From: Cristatella mucedo
Taxonomy: Eukaryota > Bryozoa > Phylactolaemata > Cristatellidae
DNA length: 64,000 nt
Direction of reading: 5' to 3'
Assembly: GCA_009760855.2 (NCBI GenBank)
Contig: WPIO01000064.1
Location: forward strand, 826,001 to 890,000
Positions 50,070 through 60,607 of the stretch are shown here, in pieces. Both the position numbers and the translations under genes were made by a program. How positions within the stretch are numbered: the first letter of the stretch is position 1; every line of letters starts with the position of its first letter. The notes under the pieces are model-generated. The model did not search any database and was not told the DNA's origin. It saw only the letters and a program-made list of their open reading frames with translations.

Positions 50070-53000
50070 TACATCCGCCTGAGCTACCGCCGCTCCATCT
50101 AGCAGCGGTCTATTTAATGCTCACAGCAGTATTGTCGGGAGCACCCTCCGTACGCTGATAGCTGCAGGGCGAGCAAGGGAAAGCAAGAAATAGTGGCTCG
50201 TTGTTGCCTTGCAGAGTTGATGAGTGAGCAGTCAATGCGAATTAGAGGAGATTAGCTGATAAGCAGCTGCTGCAGAACTCTGTCGCGCTCGGCCAAGGCA
50301 ATGAGACTAAGTGATAGTTCTCCATCGGCATCCAGCTAAGGCTTCATCATTAGGAAGTCGCCTAAGGGGTAGGAGTAGGCGCGCAGGCGACACGTGCACT
50401 GTCGACGTACAGCAACGGAAGTGAATAATTCATTTGCGAACACTCATGCTCAAAGTAAGCGCAGCCCCACAGCAGAGCATTCGGACGAATAGGTCGAGCT
50501 ACTCGGAGCGCTGGCAGTCGAGCCGGAAGAGATATTATTGGCTAATGAGTTTCAGGGTTTCGGACGATGACCGCACTTGCAGGGTACCTGCGGCTTAGGC
50601 ATCTTCTCTGTCCAGCTGTCAGTCCGGGCAAGTCGAATCGGTATGCTATTGCGCTTCAATATGCATCATTGGAATACATAAAGTAAGTCGACTGCGTGCA
50701 ATCTTTCAGGGGACTGTCTTGCGAGAGTAACTTCCAGATCCTAGCCTAATGGTAATATGTTTCGTATTGCTTGACCTAGGTAACGGGGCTGGAATTATAC
50801 AGCAGTCAATTCTTTATTGCGAACTGCAAATGGAGTACAAGATGTCCGCATTGCTTTTCATTCTGAGTGTGGCTAACCTAGAGGACAGCCATGACGCTAA
50901 GGCTCTTCTGCGGCTGCATACAGGTTCTTAAATGATACCACCTAATCAGCCAATCTTAAAGTTTCCTGAAGTTATCTATGGTTCTAGAATTTGTCTTTCT
51001 GCAACTGCGACTATAGTTCCAGTATCCACAAATGGCTTCACAGCATTCTAAAAAAATTAGTTCTATAAAAAACCAAATTTTAATTTGAAAACTGAAACTC
51101 GTTATCAGTTTTTAAAGTGTGGGAGTGTCGTAGCCACCAGGTTTTCTCACTCCCAGCCGGACTTGTGACTTTCACTGGGTCCACGTGCGATTTAGGCGTC
51201 TTCGATGCATGGCCACAAGAATCACGTGATTCTGCAGGAGCTGCATTCTCGGCTTTGCTCTACGGTTCGCGGGCTTGAGAGACGTGATCCTCTCCTGTCT
51301 CACACACCTGTGCTTCGTACCAGGTCTGAGAAGCCAGTGTCCTTTCTGGTCGCTGCGACGTCCACTAAGTTCCGACCTTATAGGATAGATCAATCTTAAA
51401 AATAAGTTTCGTGGCTCCTCACTCGTCGTCAACTTTTTGAGCGCCATTTCAAAACTTTGTGTTACTTAGAGTTTGGAAATTTTATCCAACACGATCATCT
51501 CTGCCAGCACATTTTCCGTAGCGTCTACAATTAATAGGATTTTGCTGTTTAACGTGATCTTTCAAGAACCTTTCAAGAGATGAGCACTAAAAGCTCCATA
51601 GTCAAGTGGATTTTTTCTTTAAGTGACATAACCGAGCAAATTCTTGTGCCAGCTTATGTGAGGACATTACGGCAAAGCTCGTCTGTGCATTTGCGATCTC
51701 CAATATCAACTTCTGCAACTCACTACCCGCACGTTTCTCTTGCCTTTGCATTAAGACGGTAGCAATTGGAGACATTTTTGGTTTTCAGACGACGCAGGCC
51801 AGGCGGCTAGAAACTCTGAAAGCTAGATTTTCCAGTGGGTAAACAAAGTTAACGCAATCCTGTATAATAACGCTAAAACCGGTAGAAAATTATTAGTGAG
51901 ATCCAACAATTTCGAGTGACTACTTTAGTACACAGCCATTATTATGTACCCTACAAATGTCCTGCCTTAGATTGTGTGCGTTCTCGTTCAAACGGGCTTC
52001 GATTATGCTGACCACTGTGGCGATTTACCACAAACTTCCTAACGGCGGCAAGATTTATCCACCATGACAATAGAGTTATGAGTTTGAGAAGTTGCAGTGG
52101 CCTTCCTTACTAGCCGGGGGATTAACCGCACTCGTTGCACGTCGGAAATTGTCGGTCGATCGACGGCGACCATCTTTCCCATTCGGCAGTGGATCTAATG
52201 CTGGATTTACTGGCCATGCCGCGCGTCTAGTTGTCTGCCGGCGGCAAGATGACGGGACGCAAAACGTAGCTACCAGGACAGTGGCCTTGAAACACGATCG
52301 AAAGCGGTGAGCAAGAGTTTCGCAAGCAGCAGCCGCATTCTAGACTTTGCTCTACGATGCATGAGCAATTACAGCCGTTTAAGACTCAATCTGGCGGTAT
52401 CGGTAAGCCCCCCAAGCTCGGCTTTTCTTAAGCGTGGAAGCCCGATGATCGTTTGCAGACTCTGTCCAGGCTTTCTGGCGTAGCTAGAGAGAGAGATTCT
52501 CGAGAGTCTTGCATAGATGTGCATCGTGGGCTCGCAAATTCCAGGCTTGCTGATTTCTCCCGAGGTACTTTTTCTCCGATCCAAAGGATATCGATCCTGA
52601 GGGTATTAGGCGCACCTGCTCAGCATTCAGCTTTTCAGGAAGGACTATCGTTACTTTCTGCTAGGGCTGGGCCAATCGTACTTTTGCAGAATCGCGTCGC
52701 AGGCAACTGTTTTTAGAACAGGCCCAAGCAGGCCGTACACTGAGTGCTTTTGCATTTGACCCTTCGCCCCATCGTCGCTGTAATTTAGATGGGAATTAAT
52801 TTCAGGCTGGCAGCTGCACAGAGGCTTTCGAGTGGCGGTGCACTTTCTGGAGCTCAGACATCTGATTGAAAGGACGCGTGTCAATCGATTACCGGCAACC
52901 AAGTAGGTCGATTACATTAGCGAATGAAAGACCACTGATAAGGACAGAGCAAACGCAGCGAGGAGCATGCGAACGTTTGGCTTACATATGCATATGCCTA

Positions 53001-53400
53001 CGAGTGGGGTGGATTTCTTGTGCAAGAACGCAATTATTTCCTGACTTGTAGCGTACAAACTAACGTGAAGAGCTAACGATTTAACGTTGTTCAGAGACTC
53101 AGCTAAACGACTTTCGGCGGATTGGCAGGCGGTCTGTACGCTCCTTGATCGGGGCCATTTCGATAATAATAGCCAAGAAACCTTTATGCAAAGTTATGCA
53201 CGAACTGCCTGTCAATTAAAGCAAAGGTTGACTGCTTTGACCAACTTACGCTCATAAGTTTAAAGCCCAAGGAAGCCCCATCGGGAGTCTTTCCGCTTGC
53301 AGCGGACGGTAAAGGAGGGTAAAGGTACCGTCTGTCTCGGACCCTCGGAACTTGGGTCGCGATGAGCAAGCACTGCACCCGTGGGCTACGACCAAGGCGC
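50070..53400. other. No gene assigned
   Basis: A segment GCATTCT-G-CTTTGCTCTACG occurs at about 51246 and 52334, suggesting a diverged repeat. Frames at 51205-51399 and 52453-52716 have no recognised domain. Confidence 0.35.
50738..50935 (+). mobile_element. Possible very degenerate SINE family A copy
   Basis: TGACCTAGGTAACGGGGCTGG, CAATTCTTTATTGCGAACTGC and CTAAGGCTCTTCTGCGGCT follow the family order with many changes. Confidence 0.35.
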
Positions 53401-53409
53401 ATATGTATG

Positions 53410-54110
53410 TATCTTGCATAAAAATTATTATAACAATATATTTGTTTAACCCCCTTCTAGAATTTAATCTCTTTCTAGACACTTTATATTGCTGCTAAGG
53501 TAGTACTGTCAAATGATTTAGTGGTAGCATGCTCAATACACGACAAGAATGACATGATAGGCTGTGATATGCACAGGGTCAGCATGCATTACGGTTAGTG
53601 GAAGCATGCACAGTGTGTCCACGCATAAGCACGTGTAGATCGAATCACAGGAACCCACTACTAATGCTTTGATAAATAGGTGTGCTTTCTGTTTCTTTTT
53701 AAATGTGGTCATGTTGGGAAATGACGCGAGTCGGAAGTGAGTTATAGGCTTTGGGAGCTTACGAACAAAAGGCACGGTCTTAAAAGGATTTGAGGTTAGT
53801 ACGAGGTATGGCTAAACGATCAGGTTCCGAAAAGCGGGTGGCACGATGCTTGGCCTGGTGAGGTAGATCTGATAGGTACGCTGGAGCCCGAGAATGAAGG
53901 GACCTAAATAGTCTTGAAAACCTCGAAGTCGGTGCTTTGCTTGACTGGGAGCCATTGTAGGTCGGGAGAAGTGGTAAGATGTGGCCACTGGAAGCTCACG
54001 ATAGACAAGCCTGACTAGCTGCGGAGTTTTGCACCAGCTCTAGGCCCCGGATTGCACAGGCCGGTAGACCAGCAAGCAGCGAGCTACAGAAGTCGAGATA
54101 TGACCATAGC
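53410..54110 (-). mobile_element. L2/CR1-like LINE 3' end (copy 8)
   Basis: Minus-strand tail hairpin at 53440-53505, 3' UTR with CATGC motifs to about 53650, then RT C-terminus to about 54110, 5'-truncated. Indels break the frame throughout. Confidence 0.75.
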
Positions 54111-54381
54111 AGGGCAGTGCCTGTGAAGCCTGGGCGAGATAAGAGTGGCTCAATAAAGACTCGATGGTTTTATTTTATGAAGAGCTGTCATAATATTATG
54201 CCAAACTGGGAGGGTATTTCAACCAAGTCTGCTTTCCTGAGAAGATCCTATTGCATTCTAAGCAATGCTGATTTTGAGGAGTGATTTGCACTGAATACAG
54301 ACTCTAACCCATTTTCTAGATTTGAGGTATTATTATTAAAGGTCAGCGGATGGCCTTGGCTCATTCAATTGCATGGCACCT

Positions 54382-54430
54382 CGACTTAAGAGTTTCCCAA
54401 ATTACGAGTTTTTCGAAATAGGAGTTGTCT
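54382..54430. repeat. Three 16 bp degenerate units
   Basis: CGACTTAAGAGTTT, AAATTACGAGTTTTT and GAAATAGGAGTTG follow each other. Such acTTACGAGTTT strings occur in ends of some pogo/Tigger-type transposons, but no element was confirmed here. Confidence 0.4.
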
Positions 54431-54572
54431 CACGGCCGAGTTTTTTGCTTTGAGTTGAGAGCTACAACCCGGGTAACGGGCCAGCTTCAGTAAACCCGCA
54501 GCTAGTTGCCGCAGCAAGCGTCGCAGTTGACGACGATAATCAAACGATACTCGATATGACGAACATTTGCGA

Positions 54573-54868
54573 TACTAGGGAATGTAAAGAATGAGCTAAG
54601 CAAATTGCCCTCTGAGGGGGTCATTTCGCGGGTAGGCAAAGCCGATGAGCGACTGCAGTAGCGCCAGTAATTAACCAGACGGCTCAGTCGGCCTCTGCGG
54701 GGCTACTAAGCGATGCTGGAGTTTCTGGTAATAATGATCTCTTATCCAACGCCTTTGATAGAGGACTTATTAGAGGATATATTAAAGGGCGGGACGCTAC
54801 TTTCAAAGCTGGAATTATCCCGTGCGTTTATACTGGTCGAACTTGATGAAGCGTCCAAAGCTTTTGTT
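54573..54868 (+). pseudogene. Gypsy RT, N-terminal part
   Basis: NELSKLPSEGVISRV, then in another frame YPTPLIEDLL and KLELSRAF-x-L-VELDEAS. The usual catalytic Asp of KLDL is Glu here. The frame is broken exactly at TTTGTT by the inserted element. Confidence 0.8.
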
Positions 54869-55620
54869 CCCGATTCTAGGGGGTTTCGACCCCGGTGTTT
54901 TAGCGCCCGGAAGGTTGGACCCGGACGGTTCATCAAAGGGATGTTTCAAGCACGGAGGAATCGAACCAGGGTTGTCCGACCAAATGATTCTTCGATCCTA
55001 GGGCAAATCGACTGCAGCAGTTTCGACCACTCCTGACTATGGAGTACACAGGAATAAGAAACCGCTTTGGAAGTTACCAATATTGTTTAATCCCTTACTT
55101 GACTGCTACAAGACACACTGCATGTTAAAAAAAATAGTTAAACAAGCAATATCCATACTTACCGAGAAACGAAGTTGGTTTTCTCTTTCACTCACGCCAC
55201 ATTACGCGGCAGCCTCCATTTCTCACTCACCATCTGTATATGGGATTTATGATAACTACGCAAGCAATGCATATGTGCGGTAAATGCAGCAAAATTCCCA
55301 GTATTGACACATCCTGCTGGTTATTAAATACGGCGGCGCGAAGTTATAACACGTTCGGCAGTCACTTCTGGTACTGATTATACGCGTTTACACAACACTT
55401 TTGTGTTAAAACCAAATTCTTATCATATCACTGAAAGTGATTATGTCGGTCTAAACGTCACGGATCGAACAACCCTAGGGTGCAAAAGCCCATGGCTGAA
55501 ATGGCCAGGGACGAATCGTCCGAGGGGCCAATAATTCTAGGGTCGAATACTCCCTGGGTTCAATCCTGAAGGTCAAACACTCCGGGGTCCAAACAGCCGG
55601 GGTGGAAAAGTCTGGTTACC
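54869..55620. mobile_element. 752 bp non-coding element with tandem-unit inverted arms, inserted in Gypsy RT
   Basis: TTTGTT occurs on both sides (54863-54868 and 55621-55626), and removing the insert restores Gypsy RT order, so the limits are well set. The left ~160 bp are about ten degenerate ~15 bp units of the form TTCGACCC-GG; the right ~160 bp carry the same unit reversed (CC-GGGTCGAA-AGT). The ~420 bp centre is AT-rich and has no coding capacity. Termini are not a clean short TIR. The class of mobile element is unknown. Confidence 0.75.
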
Positions 55621-56165
55621 TTTGTTACCATGACTGGGCGCACCGGTTTGTTAAAATACAACCGCTTGCCGTCTGGCGTTGACTCTGCTCCCGCTAGGTA
55701 TCAAAGGTCAAGGTCCCGGTATCAAAGGTCTAGGAATCCCTTGCTGTCTGGACTGCGTTATTTATTGCTCTACCAGGATGGCATCGCTGTGACAGGCCAG
55801 GACAGAGACTTTCCTCATGCATAATTTTGCTTAGGTGTTGGCAGAACTGCCTGAGGCTGGCAGCTTCCGAGTAAGTAAAGAGAAGTGCGCCTTCTTAATT
55901 AAATTGTCCGTAGTATCCTTGTGCAACAAACAAGAACGGCATGCATCCCACAGAGGACCAAGTGGCAGCCATAAAAAACGCCCTGCCGCCTAATGACGTC
56001 GTCAGTGGCCTCCGATCATTTATAGAGATAATGCACTACTATCACAAGTTCTCTAGCCCAACCTGGCGCAGGCATTGCACCTCTTTAACGAATCGCTTCA
56101 AAAGCAAGGCTGGTGGCTACGGACTGTTCCCTGCCAACGGTCTTTCAAAAAAATTACGAAAATGA
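55621..56165 (+). pseudogene. Gypsy RT, C-terminal part
   Basis: LLKYNRLPSGVDSAPARYQRS, then LLYQDGIAVTG where functional elements have a double Asp; the second Asp is Gly. A 15 bp unit (RYQRSRS) is duplicated at about 55697-55726. A KCAF-like segment follows near 55885 and a short connection domain from 55941. Confidence 0.8.
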
Positions 56166-56179
56166 CTAGCTCTTAAAGC

Positions 56180-56560
56180 ATCCTGGCAGCATATAACCCC
56201 AATACAACGCTAGATCTAGCTTGCGATCATCTTACGGACTGGGTGCTGTTTTATCTCATCGATTAGCCGACAGGCCAGAGAGGCCCGTTACCTTCGCTTC
56301 CCATACGCTATCCACTAGCAAGAAAGACCATTCACAGATTGAGAAGGTTGGCGTTGTGCTTTTTCATGTATATTTGCATGGACGGAAGTTCCTGCTGCTT
56401 ATCGACCACCGCCCACTCTTTGCCATCCTCGGCCATAAGACCAGAATAATGCATATCGCTTCCATCCGTATGCAGCGATGATCTTCAGTGTTGCCTACAT
56501 ACTCGTATTGCATCGAATACCGGCGGTCAGAATATCATGCTGACGCTGATGCTATGTCGC
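56180..56560 (+). pseudogene. Gypsy RNase H domain remnant
   Basis: SSYGLGAVLSHRLADRPERPVTFASHTLS, then HSQIEKVGVVLFHVYLHGRKFLLLIDHRPL. These match RNase H of Gypsy elements; the DAS start motif is damaged. A segment with YHADADAMSRL, normally the end of the domain, follows in another frame near 56530. Confidence 0.8.
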
Positions 56561-56749
56561 GACTGAAACTACCACATAAGGAAGACACCTGTCCAGAGAC
56601 CACTTTTATTCCAAGGTTGACCATTTTGCTATGTTTGCTGTGACTCTGCAAACTGTTCAGGCTGCGCTCAGAAGCGACCCAGCCGTGTCTGCTGCTTATT
56701 ACACAGCGATGAGGGCGAGGCCGGCCAGAAACCCTTCACTGGAAGCGAC

Positions 56750-57335
56750 ATAATACTACAACTGCAAACAGGAGTTGGCAATAGGCGATGGGTGTCTGCT
56801 TCGGGACACGAGAGTAGCCATATCCACTTCCATCGTGACCAGCTTCGCAGCAGCCATTCCGGTATAACTAAAATGAAAGCTGCTGATAGAAACTACGTCT
56901 TGTGGCCGGTCATAGATAGGGAGATATATAATGTGCGCGGTAGCTGCTCTCATTGCAACCAAGTAAGGCATGCACCGCCAGCGACCTCGCATAAGTGGAG
57001 TTATCCAGCTGAACCCTGGCAAGGTATTCACATTGATTTAGCTGGGTCACTCGGCAACCACTGTTTTCTAATAGTGGCTGATGCTCCCTTACAGTGACTC
57101 AAAGTGTTCCACTTTTTTTGAGGAAGGCAATGACTGGCACCACAATCTCGATGCTGCCGGCACTCTTTGTTCGGTCGGGTCAGCCAATGGCAATTGTGTC
57201 TCACAACAAGCAGCAGTTCATCTGTCATGGTTTCGTTAATGTCCTACAGGCGAACGGCATCCGGCACTTCTTTTTGGCACTTTATCACACACAGGAACTC
57301 TGGAAATGGAATTCAATGGAATAGCTGAGAGCTTT
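56750..57335 (+). pseudogene. Gypsy integrase: zinc-binding domain and core
   Basis: SSHSGITKMK...CSHCN is the HHCC finger, followed by PWQGIHIDLAG with the first catalytic Asp. The second catalytic Asp (normally in VSDNG-x-QF) is His (VSHNKQQF). A frameshift lies near 57096. The frame ends at the inserted tail. Confidence 0.8.
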
Positions 57336-57359
57336 TCCATTGAATTCCATTTCCAGAGT
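57297..57359. repeat. 25 bp perfect inverted repeat with 13 bp spacer
   Basis: 57297-57321 and 57335-57359 are exact reverse complements; each contains GGAATTC. The left arm is Gypsy integrase sequence and the right arm is the start of the inserted tail element. Confidence 0.9.
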
Positions 57360-57446
57360 GTTTTCTTTGCAGCAAATGTAAAGAGCCTATAAAGAGATTG
57401 AGTTCTCTGAGGACGCTTTATCAACTGTGTTATTGTTACCTAATAT
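57335..57446 (+). mobile_element. LINE/SINE tail inserted in Gypsy integrase, with inverted target copy at its 5' end
   Basis: The tail (TGCAGCAAATGTAAAG, hairpin, ATT-like repeats) interrupts the integrase frame, which resumes near 57447. AGCTTT occurs at both edges and is the likely target duplication. The first 25 bp of the insert are the perfect reverse complement of target DNA at 57297-57321. Confidence 0.72.
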
Positions 57447-58222
57447 TACTAGCTTTGTGCAAACTTTCAAGCAGGCATGCACAGCTGATCTGCAGCCGGC
57501 ACATAGACTAGTTCCTGTTAAAGTACCTAGCCTCTGAGAAAGCCACGATCGGGTCCACCGCATCACAGTTACTGCTTGGCTTAAACTTGCTTACGTACAT
57601 GTGGTTCTGCTTCGTCCTGCCACTGAGGGTGCTGCCTTGCCTTCACCTCCATCTAGGCATCTCAGATATGCTAATGGAGACCTGGTATGGTACAGGGACT
57701 ATCGTAACAGGTCAGAAATTTGATCTCCGGGAACCGTAAACACAGCTTAGGGCTGTGCGATGGATTGAGTAGAGCCACAGATGGTGCTGATAGCGTGATT
57801 CCTCACCAAAACCGGCTTTACCGGTGATATTTAATGCCATGCACTGGCCAGTTGACCCTGGGAATGTGTGTGAGCAGGGCCGGAGAGGAGGAAGACCTAC
57901 TACCAGTTATAGCAGTAATGTTAGTGCAAATAATAACGCTTCAGCTGTGTCAGAAACCACTGAAATAATAATCCGAGGCCCCATTGTAGTAGCTAAGAGT
58001 ACCGTGGCCGGAACTGACTCGCATACTGCTGACATTAGTGATGTTATGACAGGCCTATCGACAGAGAGCACCCGTGAAAATTAGGAGGCAAATGCATTGA
58101 ATATCGGAGTTGGTTTTTGTCGGACAGTAGCCCTGCCGGCTCAAGCCGACATGCACTAAGTACATCGACTGTTATCAACCAAGGACACCGCCCTGCCTAC
58201 CTACGGGACTTTGTACTGTGAG
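57447..58222 (+). pseudogene. Gypsy integrase C-terminus and pol end
   Basis: SFVQTFKQACTADLQ continues the integrase after the inserted tail, followed by ANGDLVWYRDYR (the GPY-type C-terminal beta domain region), and finally HRPAYLRDFV near 58200, a common last motif of Gypsy pol. Confidence 0.7.
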
Positions 58223-59082
58223 ACTGCCACTTTATCGGCCACTGATGGGAAGAGAGGATTTTGGGTCTGCCATACTTTCCCAACCATCGATCGCTTTGGC
58301 CGAGAATAGCGGACCCACTTTGTGTACGCTCATGAGCTTCTCAGCTAGCCCGTCGACCGCTACGGCCAGGTTCATTGTTCCGAAATAACTGGCATCGAGT
58401 CTTAGCCGTCTTTTGCCGTTCGCGACTGCTCACACAAATCAATTGGATCACAGAGAATAATTCTGATCTTTTATAATCGCCATCTCGCCACTGGCCGCCG
58501 CCGAACGCACACGAGGACGAGCAGCAGGCGAACGCACACGCACGAAATGCCTGCTGCACTCCCCAAGTTGTGTTTGGCGGCACTCGCAAAAAGATGGCTG
58601 CCGTATGTTTGATGTTTTAGCGTAGCGAGTCAGCCGGTGGGCAGCAGCACCCCGTTCTAGTCGCAGGCGGCTGCTGGGGGGGGGGAGGGACACGCATGCC
58701 GCACTCTCTGCCGTGCCAGAGCCACGCCGGCGCGGTCGCGGTTCCTGTTATCCCATTAGTAGTAGCCAGTTGTGTCTTAATCAACGGTTGCGCGGTATAG
58801 GAGCTTAAGTCCTGTATTAGGCAGCCGGTCGCGCAGTTGAGCCAGGCGAGAGTTTCGCTGTCGACCTGCAATCGGACAACCGTAAGGTGCTAAGGGCGGT
58901 GTATTAGATTTTGTATGCAGCCGTCGACGACGGACACTCGAACTTCCGAGGCTGCTGTCGATAATGTACCTACTTCCCTTCGCCATTTTGGACTTTGATA
59001 CTTTTGATGTCGCTTGAAGCAATCGGTGCTCTTCGTGGCTGCCACGTTCCGTGGCGGTCTGCGTACACAAACAAATAAATAA

Positions 59083-59175
59083 ATATTAGCTGACGAAACA
59101 GTCTGATTATCGTAGCCGCAGAAAAGCCACAGTGGCTATCGCAGCCGCTTGCAGTTGGCAGGAAATGATCGCCGC
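59083..59175 (-). mobile_element. SINE family A fragment upstream of the aminopeptidase gene
   Basis: TAGCTGACGAAACAGTCTGA, AGAAAAGCCACAGTGGCTATC and CGCTTGCAGTTGGC keep the family order on the minus strand. The tRNA-like head is missing. Confidence 0.45.
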
Positions 59176-59339
59176 CCCCCCAGCCCGCCCCCAGCAAGAT
59201 TCGTACGCACTTGCACGCATACCGAGGCAGCAGATTTGCCGGTTTTGTCATACGTCGGAAATGGCGAGGCCGTAGGTCACGTGACACTCAAGAGCTGTCA
59301 TTTGTCGCGAGAGCTGCGCTTGCCGCCCGAGGACTTTTG

Positions 59340-59984
59340 AGCAGAAGAGCCATCACGCCCTATTTGTAGCGGACGCCCAGCCACAGTCTCTGCAGCGGCC
59401 GCCGCGGCGACTGCCGCACCGAAGTCGGAAGGCGTGCACGTCGGAGCGAGGCTGCACTCACGCGGGCGCGATGACGCATGGCGGGACGCCCTGCGAGCGC
59501 GGTGGCTGCCGCTGTCGCCGACGCCGGAACCCCACCAGTTGCCCCAGGCGCGACAGCGGCGCTGCGCCGCTCGCACGATGCTCGCCGAGGGCTCGCGAAG
59601 GGCCGTGCGCGGCGCTTCTCTGTCAGCGCGCGCCCTCTGTCTCACAAAAGGGCCGTGCTCCGTCTCAGAGCTTCAGGCTGCGGCGGCGACGCCCGCGTCG
59701 CGACCGCCGGCGAGAGTTCGCCGAGCGAATAGCCAGCTAGGGTCGCGACGCGGGCGGCACGACCCTAGCTGATAAGAGCGGCCCGCGCGCGCGCGCGCCC
59801 GCCAAGTGGGCCGAAGCTTTGTCGGATAAGAGCGGCCGCGCTCCTCCTCTTCAGTCGGTCGTTCGGCCACGAGTGGTCTCGTTCGCCGCCGCCGCCGCCG
59901 CCGCCGCCACCGCCTCTCGCCGCCGCCGCAGCCACCGCCCCTCGCCGCCGTACGGCAGTCACTCGCTCGCGGCCTGCCGTCGAA
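59340..59984 (+). promoter_or_regulatory. CpG-rich promoter / 5' UTR region of the M1 aminopeptidase gene
   Basis: The sequence becomes strongly GC- and CpG-rich about 650 bp before the aminopeptidase start, with GCC triplet runs near 59886-59913 and alternating CG around 59787-59800. Long open frames on both strands here (Arg/Ala/Pro-rich) are by-products of base composition and have no family features. No TATA box was recognised, as is usual for this promoter class. The transcription start is not determined. Confidence 0.5.
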
Positions 59985-60607
59985 ATGGGACGCGAGTCAC
60001 TCGATGTGGCCGCCGCCGGCGCGGGGTTCGACGAAACGGGCAAGCGCAGCGGAGCGAGCGTAAAACCGACGCACGTTCTCATTGTCGTGATCGTGGCGGC
60101 GGTGTTCTGCGCCGTCGTCGGCGTCATCGTCTGGTTCGCCAAGCCGGAGGCGCCGCCGGCGGGGCCGTGTCCCGCGGGGCGCGAGCACGACTTCGCGCCG
60201 GGCGCCGCGCCCTGGCTAAATCTGCGCCTGCCCGCGTACACCGTGCCGCTGCATTACGACGTAATGCTGCACCCGAACTTCTACGATGGCGGCGCACTCT
60301 TCAGCGGCGAGGTGTCGGTCGACGTGCTCATCAAGATGAGCACTAACTACCTGCTGATCCACTACAAGCAGATGACAGTCGACCAGGCGGCTACCAGGGT
60401 CGTCGACGTGGCGAACGCCAGCCGGACGTACGCCGTCGTCGACCAGTTCGCCTTCGACGACAATCAGTTCTGGATTGTGAAGACTCGCGAGCTCATCGCG
60501 GAGCGGTCGACGGTGCGGCTGACACTTCGCTTCGGCGGCTCGCTGACGAACGGCATCGTAGGCCTCTACAAGAGCAGCTACTTCAACGGCGTCACCAACC
60601 AGACGAG
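59985..60607 (+). CDS. First coding exon of an M1-family membrane aminopeptidase (aminopeptidase N / glutamyl aminopeptidase group)
   Basis: The reading frame gives 207 full codons plus two bases and stops at AG|GTGAGT, a consensus donor, so this is one exon. Residues 1-30 are a short cytoplasmic tail, 31-52 a hydrophobic signal anchor (type II topology), then a short stalk. Residues 76-98 carry PW-x2-LRLP-x4-P-x-HYD, the entry motif of the M1 N-terminal domain. FSGEVSVDV at 106-114 and GLYKSSY at 193-199 match the beta-strands seen before the first splice region in this family. Sequons NAS (144) and NQT (205) suggest glycosylation of the ectodomain. The catalytic GAMEN and HExxH-x18-E motifs would be in later exons, which I do not find in the remaining 3.4 kb. 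Start choice: G at -3 and G at +4, in a CpG-rich context. Known family role: zinc exopeptidase that removes N-terminal residues from peptides at the cell surface. Which member (ANPEP, ENPEP, TRHDE or an invertebrate form) cannot be decided. Confidence 0.85.

Larger units (their letters stand above)
54573..58222 (+). mobile_element. Ty3/Gypsy retrotransposon pol remnant, twice interrupted
   Basis: Ordered remnants: RT fingers and palm (54573-54868), a 752 bp foreign insert, RT palm to connection (55621-56165), RNase H (about 56180-56560), integrase zinc-binding domain (about 56780-57000), integrase core (57000-57335), a LINE/SINE tail, integrase C-terminus (57447-57760) and a final segment ending HRPAYLRDFV near 58222. 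The order RT-RH-IN is that of Ty3/Gypsy. Frames shift many times and catalytic residues are lost. LTRs, gag and protease were not identified. Confidence 0.85.

Noticed and set aside
59298-60346. Several 80-175 codon frames around the aminopeptidase exon
   Set aside because: Stop-poor CpG-rich sequence opens all frames; only the 59985 frame has domain motifs, a transmembrane segment and a donor.
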